Positions 34,868 through 44,106 of a stretch of 64,000 nt of DNA are shown piece by piece; positions within the stretch are counted from its first letter, which is position 1; each line of letters begins with the position of its first letter. Position numbers and translations under genes: made by a program. Under the pieces are notes generated by a model that worked only from the letters and a program-made list of their open reading frames with translations, made no database searches and had not been told where the DNA came from. Origin of the DNA: Alloalcanivorax profundimaris (lineage in GTDB: Bacteria; Pseudomonadota; Gammaproteobacteria; Pseudomonadales; Alcanivoracaceae); contig NZ_JABJWH010000036.1 in NCBI RefSeq assembly GCF_015265435.1, forward strand, positions 62,001 through 126,000, written 5' to 3'.

Positions 34868-36244
34868 ATGACTTCCATGGAAGACGCCCGGGTACGCGCG
34901 GCCCACCTGCCACGCATGCCCCAGCGCAAACTCGACCATATTCCCGGCGACTACGGCTGGCCGCTGCTGGGCCAGACCCTGGCGTTCCTGCGCGACTACC
35001 AGGGTCTGGTGCGCCACCAGGCGGAACGCTACGGGCCGGTGCACAAGGGCAGCGTCATGTTCCAGCGCGGCGTCACCCTGCTCGGGCCGGAGGCCAATGA
35101 GTTCGTGCTGCGCGACAAGGAGCATGTGTTTTCCAGCCGCGCCGCCTGGAACCCGTTGCTGGAGCGGCTGTTCACCGACGGCCTGATGCTGCGCGATTTC
35201 GCCGATCACAAGTTCCACCGCCGCATCATGCAGCAGGCGTTCAAGAAGCCGGCCCTGGCCGGCTACCTGGAGCGCATGAATCCGCGTATTCGCGAGGGCG
35301 TGGCCCACTGGCCCGCCGGCGAGACCTTCACCTTCTTCGACCGCATCAAGAGCCTGCTGCTGGACGTGGGCGCGCAGACCTTCCTGGGCCTGGACATGGG
35401 GCCCCGGGCGGACCGGGTGAACCAGTCCTTCATCGACGCCGCGGACGCCTCCCTGGCGGTGCTGCGGGTGCCGATCCCGGGCACCCTCTGGCACCGGGGC
35501 CTGCGCGGCCGGCGTTTCCTGGAGGATTTCATCGCCGGGCTGATCCCGGAGAAGCGGCGCGCGGACACGCCGGATTTCTTCAGCGAGCTGTGCAAGGCGG
35601 CGGCGGAGGAAGGCGGCCTCACCGACCGGGACGTGACCAACCACATGATCTTCCTGCTGTTCGCCGCCCACGACACCACCACCAGCACGCTGTGCTCGCT
35701 GATCTATCTGCTGTGCCGGAATCCGCAGTGGCAGACCCGGCTGGCGGCGGAGATGGACCGGGTGGCCGAGGGCATGGACGGCGACGGGCCCGGCTACGGG
35801 GATCTGGAAAAGATGGTGGAAACCGGCTGGGTGTTCCGCGAGACCCTGCGCTTGCGGCCGGCGCTGACCACCTTTCCGCGCCGCACCGCCGAGGAGGTGG
35901 AGTTCCAGGGCTACCGGATTCCGCGCAATACCCTGGTCAATCTGTCGCCGCTGTTCACTCATTACATGCCCGAGCACTGGAGCGACCCGGAGCGCTTCGA
36001 CCCGGAGCGTTTCAGCGACGAGCGCGCCGAGCACAAGGGCCATCATTTCCAGTGGATTCCGTTCGGCGGCGGGCACCATAAATGCCTGGGGCTGAACTTC
36101 GCGGAGATCCAGACCAAGGCCTTTTTGTTCCATTTCCTGCGCCGTTATCGGGTGCGGGTGCGGGACGGGTATGAGATGCCGGTGCAGTTGGTGCCGTTGG
36201 CGATGCCCAAGGATGGGTTGCCGGTGGAGATCGTCCGGCGGTAG
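34868..36244 (+). CDS. Cytochrome P450 monooxygenase
   Basis: A 458-residue soluble-type P450. The I-helix motif is AAHDTTTS, the ExxR is ETLRLRP, the PERF-like region is DPERFDPERFSDERAEH, and the heme loop is FGGGHHKCLG with the axial Cys. It resembles the CYP51/CYP120/CYP26 clan more than the alkane-hydroxylating CYP153, so a terpenoid, sterol-like or fatty substrate is plausible. No ferredoxin or reductase gene is adjacent. The start at 34868 begins MTSMEDARVRAA; the longer ORF is an extension with no support. Confidence 0.88.
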   Translation: MTSMEDARVRAAHLPRMPQRKLDHIPGDYGWPLLGQTLAFLRDYQGLVRHQAERYGPVHKGSVMFQRGVTLLGPEANEFVLRDKEHVFSSRAAWNPLLERLFTDGLMLRDFADHKFHRRIMQQAFKKPALAGYLERMNPRIREGVAHWPAGETFTFFDRIKSLLLDVGAQTFLGLDMGPRADRVNQSFIDAADASLAVLRVPIPGTLWHRGLRGRRFLEDFIAGLIPEKRRADTPDFFSELCKAAAEEGGLTDRDVTNHMIFLLFAAHDTTTSTLCSLIYLLCRNPQWQTRLAAEMDRVAEGMDGDGPGYGDLEKMVETGWVFRETLRLRPALTTFPRRTAEEVEFQGYRIPRNTLVNLSPLFTHYMPEHWSDPERFDPERFSDERAEHKGHHFQWIPFGGGHHKCLGLNFAEIQTKAFLFHFLRRYRVRVRDGYEMPVQLVPLAMPKDGLPVEIVRR

Positions 36245-36365
36245 GTCTCTCCAGCAGGGGCCACCGCCGAGCCGCTCACGTGCCAAATTCCTCCATCGCT
36301 TGGTTTGAGGTGGGGGGTGGCGGGGGTAGACTGTGGCCTTTTCCGGTGATGGTGTCGGGTTGGTT

Positions 36366-36893
36366 ATGTCCGCCTTTTTCGTGAAGATTCTGCTGTCCCT
36401 GGCGGTGGTGCTGGGGGCGTTCGGGTTGTCGTCGTTGTTGCGCGGGATAACGCGGCGGCTGGGCGAGCGGCGCGGGTTCGCGCGCGCCCGGGTGTTCCAG
36501 GTGGCGGTGCTGATCAATGTACTGTGCCTGGTGCTCGGGCTGCTGTTGCTGGGCGCGGTCTGGGGCCTCAGCGGCGACGGCGTGGTGGTGTTCGCCACCT
36601 CCCTGGTGGCGCTGCTGGGCGTGGCCCTGTTCGCCAGCTGGTCGATGCTGAGCAACGCCACGGCGGCGGTGATTCTGTTTTTCAGCGCGCCTTACCGGAT
36701 CGGCGACCGGATCCGTTTTCTGGACGGCGACAACACCGTCACCGGGCGTATCCGCCACATGGGGCTGGTGTTCATCACCCTGGAGGACAACGGCGGGCAT
36801 CATTACACCCTGCCCAACAATCTGCTGCTGCAGAAGACGGTGATTCTGCTCCGCGGCGACGACCTGCCATCGGACCAGAAACACTGCCGCTGA
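36366..36893 (+). CDS. Short MscS-type mechanosensitive channel protein
   Basis: A 175-residue protein with three membrane helices and the MscS pore/beta region: SWSMLSNATAAVILFFSAPYRIGDRIRF, then ITLEDNGGHHYTLPNNLLLQK. It lacks the C-terminal alpha/beta cage domain of full-length MscS, so it is a reduced member. It may act as a small tension-gated channel or need a partner. It is 14 nt before the DUF486 gene and probably shares its transcript. Confidence 0.72.
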   Translation: MSAFFVKILLSLAVVLGAFGLSSLLRGITRRLGERRGFARARVFQVAVLINVLCLVLGLLLLGAVWGLSGDGVVVFATSLVALLGVALFASWSMLSNATAAVILFFSAPYRIGDRIRFLDGDNTVTGRIRHMGLVFITLEDNGGHHYTLPNNLLLQKTVILLRGDDLPSDQKHCR

Positions 36894-36907
36894 CGCGGAG
36901 GCCCGCC

Positions 36908-37261
36908 ATGAAGCCTGTTCTGACCACCCTGTGCCTGCTCACCCTGAGCAATGTGTTCATGACCTTCGCCTGGTACGGCCACCTGAAGAACATGGCCCAC
37001 AAGCCCTGGATCGTGGCCGCGCTGGTGAGCTGGGGGATCGCCCTGTTCGAGTATCTGCTGCAGGTGCCGGCCAACCGTATCGGCCACCAGGTGCTCACCG
37101 TGGGCCAGCTGAAGATCACCCAGGAGGTGGTCACCCTGGCGGTGTTCGTGCCTTTTTCCCTGTTTTACCTTAAGGAAAAACTGACCTGGGACTACCTGTG
37201 GGCGGGGCTTTGCCTGCTGGGGGCGGTGTTCTTTCTGTTTCGAGGGCGCCTGATGGGTTAG
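36908..37261 (+). CDS. DUF486 (DMT-like) membrane protein
   Basis: A 117-residue protein with four hydrophobic helices and the DUF486 features MTFAWYGHLK, SWGIALFEYLLQVPANRIG and TLAVFVPFSLFYLKE. The family resembles half of an EamA/DMT transporter. Function unknown. It follows the short MscS gene by 14 nt and precedes the Kunitz-domain lipoprotein by 45 nt. Confidence 0.85.
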   Translation: MKPVLTTLCLLTLSNVFMTFAWYGHLKNMAHKPWIVAALVSWGIALFEYLLQVPANRIGHQVLTVGQLKITQEVVTLAVFVPFSLFYLKEKLTWDYLWAGLCLLGAVFFLFRGRLMG

Positions 37262-37306
37262 GCCGGGCCTGCTATGATGGCCGGCGACATCCAAGGAGGA
37301 ATGACC

Positions 37307-37585
37307 ATGCGCATGTTGTTGATCGTGCTGGGCGGCGCTCTGGCGCTGGCCGGCTGCCAGAGCGGGCGCACCGCTCATCCGCTGCCCGAGGCCTGCTTCC
37401 AGGAACCGGACGCCGGCCAGTGCCGGGCGGCGGTGCCGCGCTACTACTACAATGCGGAAACCGACCGCTGCGAGGAATTCACCTGGGGCGGCTGCGAGGG
37501 CAGCGTACCGTTCGAGACAATGGATAGCTGCATGGCAAGCTGCTACGCCCCGGCACCAAACCTGCAAGGGAAAGAAATGCCGTGA
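37307..37585 (+). CDS. Kunitz/BPTI-domain lipoprotein
   Basis: A 92-residue lipoprotein. The signal ends in LALAGC (lipidated C17). Residues 30-79 form a Kunitz/BPTI domain: cysteines at 30, 39, 55, 63, 75 and 79 give spacing 8-15-7-11-3 against 8-15-7-12-3 in BPTI. The signature RYYYNAETDRCEEF and WGGC match BPTI's RYFYNA and GGC. The reactive-site P1 position after the second Cys is Arg (CRAAV), which predicts inhibition of trypsin-like serine proteases. AAGGAGG lies 7 nt before the ATG at 37307. It overlaps the next gene by GTGA. A protective or envelope role is inference. Confidence 0.85.
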   Translation: MRMLLIVLGGALALAGCQSGRTAHPLPEACFQEPDAGQCRAAVPRYYYNAETDRCEEFTWGGCEGSVPFETMDSCMASCYAPAPNLQGKEMP

Positions 37586-37917
37586 ACGAGCAGAGCCGGC
37601 AACTGCTCAGGGTGGTCTACGCCCTGCTGCTGATCGGCTTGCTCACCGGCGGGGTGACCGCCCTGGTGGGGGCGGTGATCGCCCACCTGAACGCGCCGGA
37701 AGCGGGGGAGCCGGAACGCTCCCATTACCGCTTCCAGTACCGGACCTTCTGGATCGGCCTGCTCTACTACCTGATCGCCGGGATCACCACCCTGGCGCTG
37801 ATCGGCTGGTTGCTGCTGGTGGTGATCGGCGTGTGGTGGCTGGTGCGCTGCATCCGCGGGCTGCGAAGCCTGGGCCGGGGGCAGCCGCCGGCGAACCTGA
37901 CCACCTGGGGATTCTGA
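37582..37917 (+). CDS. DUF4870-like/COG3671 membrane protein
   Basis: A 111-residue protein with three hydrophobic helices (about 10-34, 53-74 and 78-92) and a WLVRCIRGLRSL segment, like the COG3671/DUF4870-type membrane proteins of gammaproteobacteria. Function unknown. It starts at GTG 37582, overlapping the Kunitz lipoprotein stop by 4 bp, so the two are translationally coupled. Confidence 0.78.
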   Translation: MNEQSRQLLRVVYALLLIGLLTGGVTALVGAVIAHLNAPEAGEPERSHYRFQYRTFWIGLLYYLIAGITTLALIGWLLLVVIGVWWLVRCIRGLRSLGRGQPPANLTTWGF

Positions 37918-37998
37918 TCCGCCTCGTTATCGGATCGCTGTCATAAAATCGTTACCGGGCCCGCCCACACTGGCGGGTCCGTCAATCGGGAGACCAAC

Positions 37999-38769
37999 AT
38001 GGCTTTACTGCGTTCATTCGTTTTGATCCTGGGCTCGGCCCTGCTGCTGGCGGCCTGCGCCCGCAGCCCGGTGGTGCAGCTCTATGACGGGGCCCAGAAA
38101 CCGGACGCCCAGGTTCTGACGGTGCGCGTGCCGTCCGATCTGGAAGTGTTCACCATCAACGGCCGCGAAATCGACGGCGTGAACACCTTCTTCAGCAGCG
38201 GCTACAAGGATCTCAAGCTGACCCCCGGCCGCTACGAGATCGTGGCGTTCTACAAGCGTCTCTGGGATCTGGATCCGGACAACCACGAGGTGATGAAGTC
38301 CGACCCGGCGAAATTCATGGTGGATGGCCAGGGCGGCGAGTTCTACCGGCTCGGCTTCGAGCGCCCGGAAAACGCCGAGGAAGCCCGTGAACTGGCGGAT
38401 GACTTCTCCGGCTGGGTGGAAAACATGCAGACCGGCGAGAAGACCCCGTCCGAGGACAGCGGCCTGGTGCTGAATCGCGGCCTGCTGTCACCGATCACCG
38501 GCACCGACGTGGAAAGCGCCGCGTCCGCCAGCGTCGTGCCCCAGGGCGGCGGCGGCACCGATCAGCCGGTTCGCCCGCGGGCCCGCAAGGCGACCACCGT
38601 GGCGCCGGAAAGCGAGCAGCCCGAAGCCAGCGCCCCGGCGCCGGCCGCCGCTCCGGCCCCGGCCGGCCAGAGCGCCCAGGGCGCCAGCTATCTGGACACC
38701 CTGAAAGCGCAGTGGAACCAGGCCACCCCGGAGGAACGCCGCCAGTTCCTGCAGTGGCTGTCCCGGTAA
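37999..38769 (+). CDS. DUF2057 (YccT-like) lipoprotein
   Basis: A 256-residue protein: lipobox LLLAAC, then a DUF2057 domain (residues about 35-150, LTVRVPSDLEVFTINGREIDG; PGRYEIVAFYKRLWDL) and a Pro/Ala-rich linker before a C-terminal helix (YLDTLKAQWNQATPEERRQFLQWL). The DUF2057 family is uncharacterised; it is usually periplasmic. The extended low-complexity tail is not found in short YccT proteins. Confidence 0.82.
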   Translation: MALLRSFVLILGSALLLAACARSPVVQLYDGAQKPDAQVLTVRVPSDLEVFTINGREIDGVNTFFSSGYKDLKLTPGRYEIVAFYKRLWDLDPDNHEVMKSDPAKFMVDGQGGEFYRLGFERPENAEEARELADDFSGWVENMQTGEKTPSEDSGLVLNRGLLSPITGTDVESAASASVVPQGGGGTDQPVRPRARKATTVAPESEQPEASAPAPAAAPAPAGQSAQGASYLDTLKAQWNQATPEERRQFLQWLSR

Positions 38770-38784
38770 GAAGACGGGCCTCTC

Positions 38785-39207
38785 CTACCGCTCACCCTGA
38801 AGCGTCGCCACGACCCGCCGGCCGCCGGCGCGGTCGCGGTGCTCGCACAGATAGATGCCCTGCCAGGTGCCCAGCGCCGGCGCGCCGTCGCGAATGGGCA
38901 GGGTCAGGCTCTCGCCGATCAGCACCGTCTTGATGTGCGCCGGCATGTCGTCGGGCCCTTCCAGGGTGTGCTCATAATGAGGCGCGTTCTCCGGCACCAT
39001 GACGTTGAAGTGCCGCTCCAGATCCCCGCGCACGTCCGGGTCCGCGTTTTCGTTGATGGCCAGGGACGCGGAGGTGTGCTGAATGAACAGATGCAGCAAC
39101 CCCACGTCCAGTTCGCCGATTTCCGGCATGCCCTCCAGCACCTCCGCGGTGACCAGATGGAAGCCCCGCGACCGGGGCGCCAGCTTCAGTATCCGTTGTT
39201 GCCACAT
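38785..39207 (-). CDS. yjbQ: YjbQ-like protein (secondary thiamine-phosphate synthase family)
   Basis: A 140-residue YjbQ/UPF0047 protein with LHLFIQHTSASLAINENADPDV and HIKTVLIGESLTLPI, GTWQGIYLCEHR. The His-rich TSAS region is the family hallmark. YjbQ can complement thiamine-phosphate synthesis weakly, but its main role is not established. The start MWQQRIL is at 39207; it lies 17 nt after the dehydrogenase gene. Confidence 0.9.
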   Translation of the reverse strand: MWQQRILKLAPRSRGFHLVTAEVLEGMPEIGELDVGLLHLFIQHTSASLAINENADPDVRGDLERHFNVMVPENAPHYEHTLEGPDDMPAHIKTVLIGESLTLPIRDGAPALGTWQGIYLCEHRDRAGGRRVVATLQGER

Positions 39208-39224
39208 GCTTCGGGCCTCCCCTG

Positions 39225-40196
39225 TCAGGCGGCACTCAGGCCGTTGACCACGTTGATGGGCCGGCCCGCCTTCCAGGCGCGCACATTGGCGACCACGCCG
39301 TCCAGCAGCCGCTGACGGGATTCGGTGCTCACCCAGGCGCTGTGCGGCGTGATGATCAGGTTGGGCAGGTCGGCGGCGAGCAGCGGGTGGTCCGCCGGCG
39401 GCGGCTCCTGGCCGAGCACGTCCAGGGCGGCGCCGCCCAGGCGCCCGGCGCGCAGCGCTTCGGCCAGGGCCGGCTCGTCCACCAGGCCGCCCCGGGCGGT
39501 GTTGATCAGGCCGGCGCCGGGCTTCATGGCGGCCAGGAAATCCCGGTTCACCAGCTTGTCGGTGTGCTCGGTGAGCGGGCAGTGCAGGCTGATCAGATCG
39601 GATTCCGCCAGCAGTTGTTCCAGGGGCGCCCGCGCCGGGTCCGGCGCGGCGTCCGGGCGCAGGGAGCGGGCCACCAGCACGCGCATGCCGAAGGCCTTGG
39701 CCAGCGCTTCCACGCGGCGGCCCAGGACACCGTGGCCGATCAGCCCCAGGGTCTTGCCGTTCAGGTCGAACACCGGGTAATCCATGCGGCAGAACATGGA
39801 GGAACGGGGCCACGCCTGGCGAACGTCGCGGTCGTACTGGTGCCAGCGGGTGGCCAGGCCCAGCGCCAGGGCCAGGGTGTGCTGGGCCACGGTTTCGGTG
39901 CCGTAGCCACTGACGTTGCAGACCACCACGCCACGCCGCCGGGCGGCGTCCAGATCCACGTTATTGGTGCCGGTGGCGGAGATGCCGATCAGCTTGAGCT
40001 CCGGGGCCGCCGCCAGCGCCGCCTCGTCGATCACCACCTTGTTGGTGATCGCCACGGTGACGTCGCGCAAACGGTTTTTTACATCGTCGGGGCCGGTTTG
40101 CTCGTAGTATGTCCAGTGCGGCAGCTCGTTCTCCAGGGCGGAGAAATCCAGCTCCGAGGGCTTGAGAGTCTGACTGTCGAGAATGACACCTTTCAT
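39225..40196 (-). CDS. D-2-hydroxyacid dehydrogenase
   Basis: A 323-residue NAD-dependent dehydrogenase. The Rossmann glycine motif is LGLIGHGVLGRRV, the catalytic Arg is in NTARGGLVDE, Glu in DVLGQEPP and His in ITPHSAW. It reduces a 2-oxoacid to the D-hydroxyacid; the family includes glycerate and lactate dehydrogenases, so the substrate is open. Divergent from the DUF523 gene. Confidence 0.9.
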   Translation of the reverse strand: MKGVILDSQTLKPSELDFSALENELPHWTYYEQTGPDDVKNRLRDVTVAITNKVVIDEAALAAAPELKLIGISATGTNNVDLDAARRRGVVVCNVSGYGTETVAQHTLALALGLATRWHQYDRDVRQAWPRSSMFCRMDYPVFDLNGKTLGLIGHGVLGRRVEALAKAFGMRVLVARSLRPDAAPDPARAPLEQLLAESDLISLHCPLTEHTDKLVNRDFLAAMKPGAGLINTARGGLVDEPALAEALRAGRLGGAALDVLGQEPPPADHPLLAADLPNLIITPHSAWVSTESRQRLLDGVVANVRAWKAGRPINVVNGLSAA

Positions 40197-40235
40197 GAAA
40201 CACTATCGCCGTTGGTTGGGACCGGGAGGTCTTCC

Positions 40236-40892
40236 ATGCTACCGGATTTGCTGCGCCAGATGGGCTTTGACGTGCCCCGCCGGGACGCCGACCGGCCATC
40301 GGTGGGGGTGAGCGCCTGCCTGATGGGCGAGCCGGTGCGCCATGACGGTGGCCACCGCCGCCACGGGCTGGTCCTCGACCAGCTGGCGCCGCTGGTGCGC
40401 CTGGCCCGGGTGTGCCCGGAGGTGGGCATCGGTCTGCCGGTGCCGCGCCCGCCGATCCAGGTGGTGGACCTGAACGGCGAGCACCGGGTGCGCGGCGTCG
40501 CCCACCCGGAGCGGGACGTCACCGAGGCGCTGCGCGATCAGGCCCGGCATCTGGACGCGCCGCTCAGCGGCTTCGTGTTCAAAAGCCGCTCCCCAAGCTG
40601 TGGCCTGGGCACCACGCCGGTGCACGATCGCCAGGGCGTGCCCCGGAGCCTGGGCGACGGCGCCTTCGCCGAGGCCTTCACCCGGCGCCATCCCGGGCTG
40701 CCGGTGGCCAACGACACCGATCTCGACGACGCCCTGTTCGCCCGCGCCTTCGTGCTGCGGGTGTTCTGCCATCACCACTGGCGCGCCGGCGGCGCCCTGG
40801 ACCCGCTGCGCCAACGCAGCGCCGCGCTCGGCGAACCGCTGCGCTCGGGCACCCGACGTTTTCTTGACCGGCTGGCCGGGGCCCCGCCCTGA
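40236..40892 (+). CDS. DUF523 family protein
   Basis: A 218-residue protein with the DUF523 order: VSACLMGEPVRHDGGH, VCPEVGIGLPVPRPP, FVFKSRSPSCGLGTTPV and a C-terminal DALFARAFVLRVFCHHHW. The paired Cys motifs (SACLxGxxVRxxG and SPSCG) probably bind a metal. The C-terminal DUF1722 domain of the longer YbgA-like forms is missing. Function unknown; it precedes betB by 34 nt. Confidence 0.87.
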   Translation: MLPDLLRQMGFDVPRRDADRPSVGVSACLMGEPVRHDGGHRRHGLVLDQLAPLVRLARVCPEVGIGLPVPRPPIQVVDLNGEHRVRGVAHPERDVTEALRDQARHLDAPLSGFVFKSRSPSCGLGTTPVHDRQGVPRSLGDGAFAEAFTRRHPGLPVANDTDLDDALFARAFVLRVFCHHHWRAGGALDPLRQRSAALGEPLRSGTRRFLDRLAGAPP

Positions 40893-40926
40893 CCGGCCTA
40901 CCCTCACGGCTTGCGAGGTAGCGCTT

Positions 40927-42390
<1,464 letters not shown>

Positions 42391-42408
42391 GGGCGCGCCC
42401 GCCGTGCG

Positions 42409-44106
42409 TCACGGATCGATCACCCGCTCCGGGGCGCCGGTGCGCTGGCGTTGCTCCCAGTCGTCCGGCGCGAAGCTGGGCGCATCGCTGCGCAGCATGT
42501 CGCGGCCAAGAATGTGGTCGGCGGCTTTCTCGCCGATCATGATGGTGGGCGCGTTCAGATTGCCGTTGGTGACCGTGGGCATGATCGACGAATCCACCAC
42601 CCGCAGCCCCTCGATGCCGTGCACCCGGCACCGCGGGTCCACCACCGCCATGTCGTCGGTGCCCATGCGGCAGGAGCCCGCCGGGTGGTAGGCGGTTTCC
42701 GCGGTCTCCGCCATCCAGTCGTCGAGCTGGGCGTCGCTGCGCACCTCCGGGCCCGGTGACACTTCCCGGCCCCGGTAGGGGTCCAGGGCCGGCTGCGCGA
42801 AGATCTCCCGGGTCCAGCGCACGCCGGCGCGCAGCGCCGCCTTGTCCTCCTCCTCGGCGAAGTAGTTGAAGACGATTTCCGGCGGGTCCGCCGGGTCGGC
42901 GGAGCGCAGCTTCACCCAGCCCCGGCTCTTGGGTTTGTTGGCGCCCAGGTGCACCTGGAAGCCGTGGCCCTTGAAGGCGCTGGAGCCGTCGTAGGCGATG
43001 GCGCCGGCCAGGAAGTGGAACTGGATGTCCGGCCACTTGAGGCCGGCCCGGCTGCGGATGTAGCCGTTGGATTCAAACTGGTTGGAGATGCCCAGGCCCC
43101 GTTTCAGGAACAGCCAGTTGGCGCCGATCCAGGCCTTGGCCAGCGGGCCGAGCCAGCTGTTGAGCGTGATTTTCCGCGTGCACTCCTGCTGCACCCAGAC
43201 TTCCAGATGGTCCTGCAGATTGCGGCCCACGCCGGGCAGGTCGTGCACCACCTCGATGCCGTGCTCCTTGAGATGCGCCGCCGGGCCGATGCCGGACAGC
43301 ATCAGCAGCTTGGGCGAATTGAAGGAACTGGCGGACAGAATCACTTCCTTGCGGGCGCGCACGCGGAAGGTATTGGCGCCCTGCCGGTATTCCACGCCCA
43401 CCGCTTTCCTGCCCTCCAGCAGCACCCGGGTGGTGAGCGCGTGGGTTTGCACGTCCAGGTTGGGGCGGGTCATGGCCGGCTTCAAGTAGGCCAGGGAGGT
43501 GGAGCAGCGCACGCCGTCGCGCACCGTCATGTCCATGCGCCCGAAGCCTTCCTGGCGGTAGCCGTTGTAGTCCTCGGTGTAACCGTAGCCAGCCTGCTCA
43601 CCGGCCTTGATGAAGGCCCGGTAGAGCGGGTTCTTCATGTTGTTGCCGTTGCAGGTGGTGAGGCCGCCCTGGTCGCCCCGGTAGACATCGCCGCCGTATA
43701 CGCAGTCCTCCGCCCGTTTGAAATAGGGCAACACCTCCTGATAGCTCCAGCCCTCGGCGCCCAGCGCCGCCCATTCCTCGAAATCGCCGGCGCAGCCGCG
43801 CACGTAGGCGAGACCGTTGATCGACGACGAGCCACCCAGCACCTTGCCCCGGGCCTGGTGGATGCTGCGTCCCTTGAGGCCCGGTTCCTGCTCGGAATGG
43901 AACCCCCAGTCGTAGCGCTTCATGTTCATGGGAATGGAGAACGCGGTGGGCATCTTGATGAAGATGGAGTCGTCGCTGCCGCCGAACTCCAGCACCTGCA
44001 CGGTGTGCTCGCCGCTTTCGCTGAGCCGGTAGGCCACGGCGGCGCCGGCGGAGCCAGCGCCCACGATCACGTAATCGAATGTCTGGTCGAAACCCTGTTC
44101 ACTCAT
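42409..44106 (-). CDS. betA: Choline dehydrogenase (GMC oxidoreductase)
   Basis: A 565-residue GMC flavoenzyme: FAD dinucleotide motif DYVIVGAGSAGAAVAYRL, GMC signatures in HQARGKVLGGSSSINGLAYVRG and a SSFNSPKLLMLSGIGP-type stretch, catalytic His in YHPAGSCRMG, and VVDSSIMPTVTNGNLN. It oxidises choline to betaine aldehyde at the membrane. It overlaps betT by 4 bp, so uptake and oxidation are coupled. Confidence 0.94.
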   Translation of the reverse strand: MSEQGFDQTFDYVIVGAGSAGAAVAYRLSESGEHTVQVLEFGGSDDSIFIKMPTAFSIPMNMKRYDWGFHSEQEPGLKGRSIHQARGKVLGGSSSINGLAYVRGCAGDFEEWAALGAEGWSYQEVLPYFKRAEDCVYGGDVYRGDQGGLTTCNGNNMKNPLYRAFIKAGEQAGYGYTEDYNGYRQEGFGRMDMTVRDGVRCSTSLAYLKPAMTRPNLDVQTHALTTRVLLEGRKAVGVEYRQGANTFRVRARKEVILSASSFNSPKLLMLSGIGPAAHLKEHGIEVVHDLPGVGRNLQDHLEVWVQQECTRKITLNSWLGPLAKAWIGANWLFLKRGLGISNQFESNGYIRSRAGLKWPDIQFHFLAGAIAYDGSSAFKGHGFQVHLGANKPKSRGWVKLRSADPADPPEIVFNYFAEEEDKAALRAGVRWTREIFAQPALDPYRGREVSPGPEVRSDAQLDDWMAETAETAYHPAGSCRMGTDDMAVVDPRCRVHGIEGLRVVDSSIMPTVTNGNLNAPTIMIGEKAADHILGRDMLRSDAPSFAPDDWEQRQRTGAPERVIDP

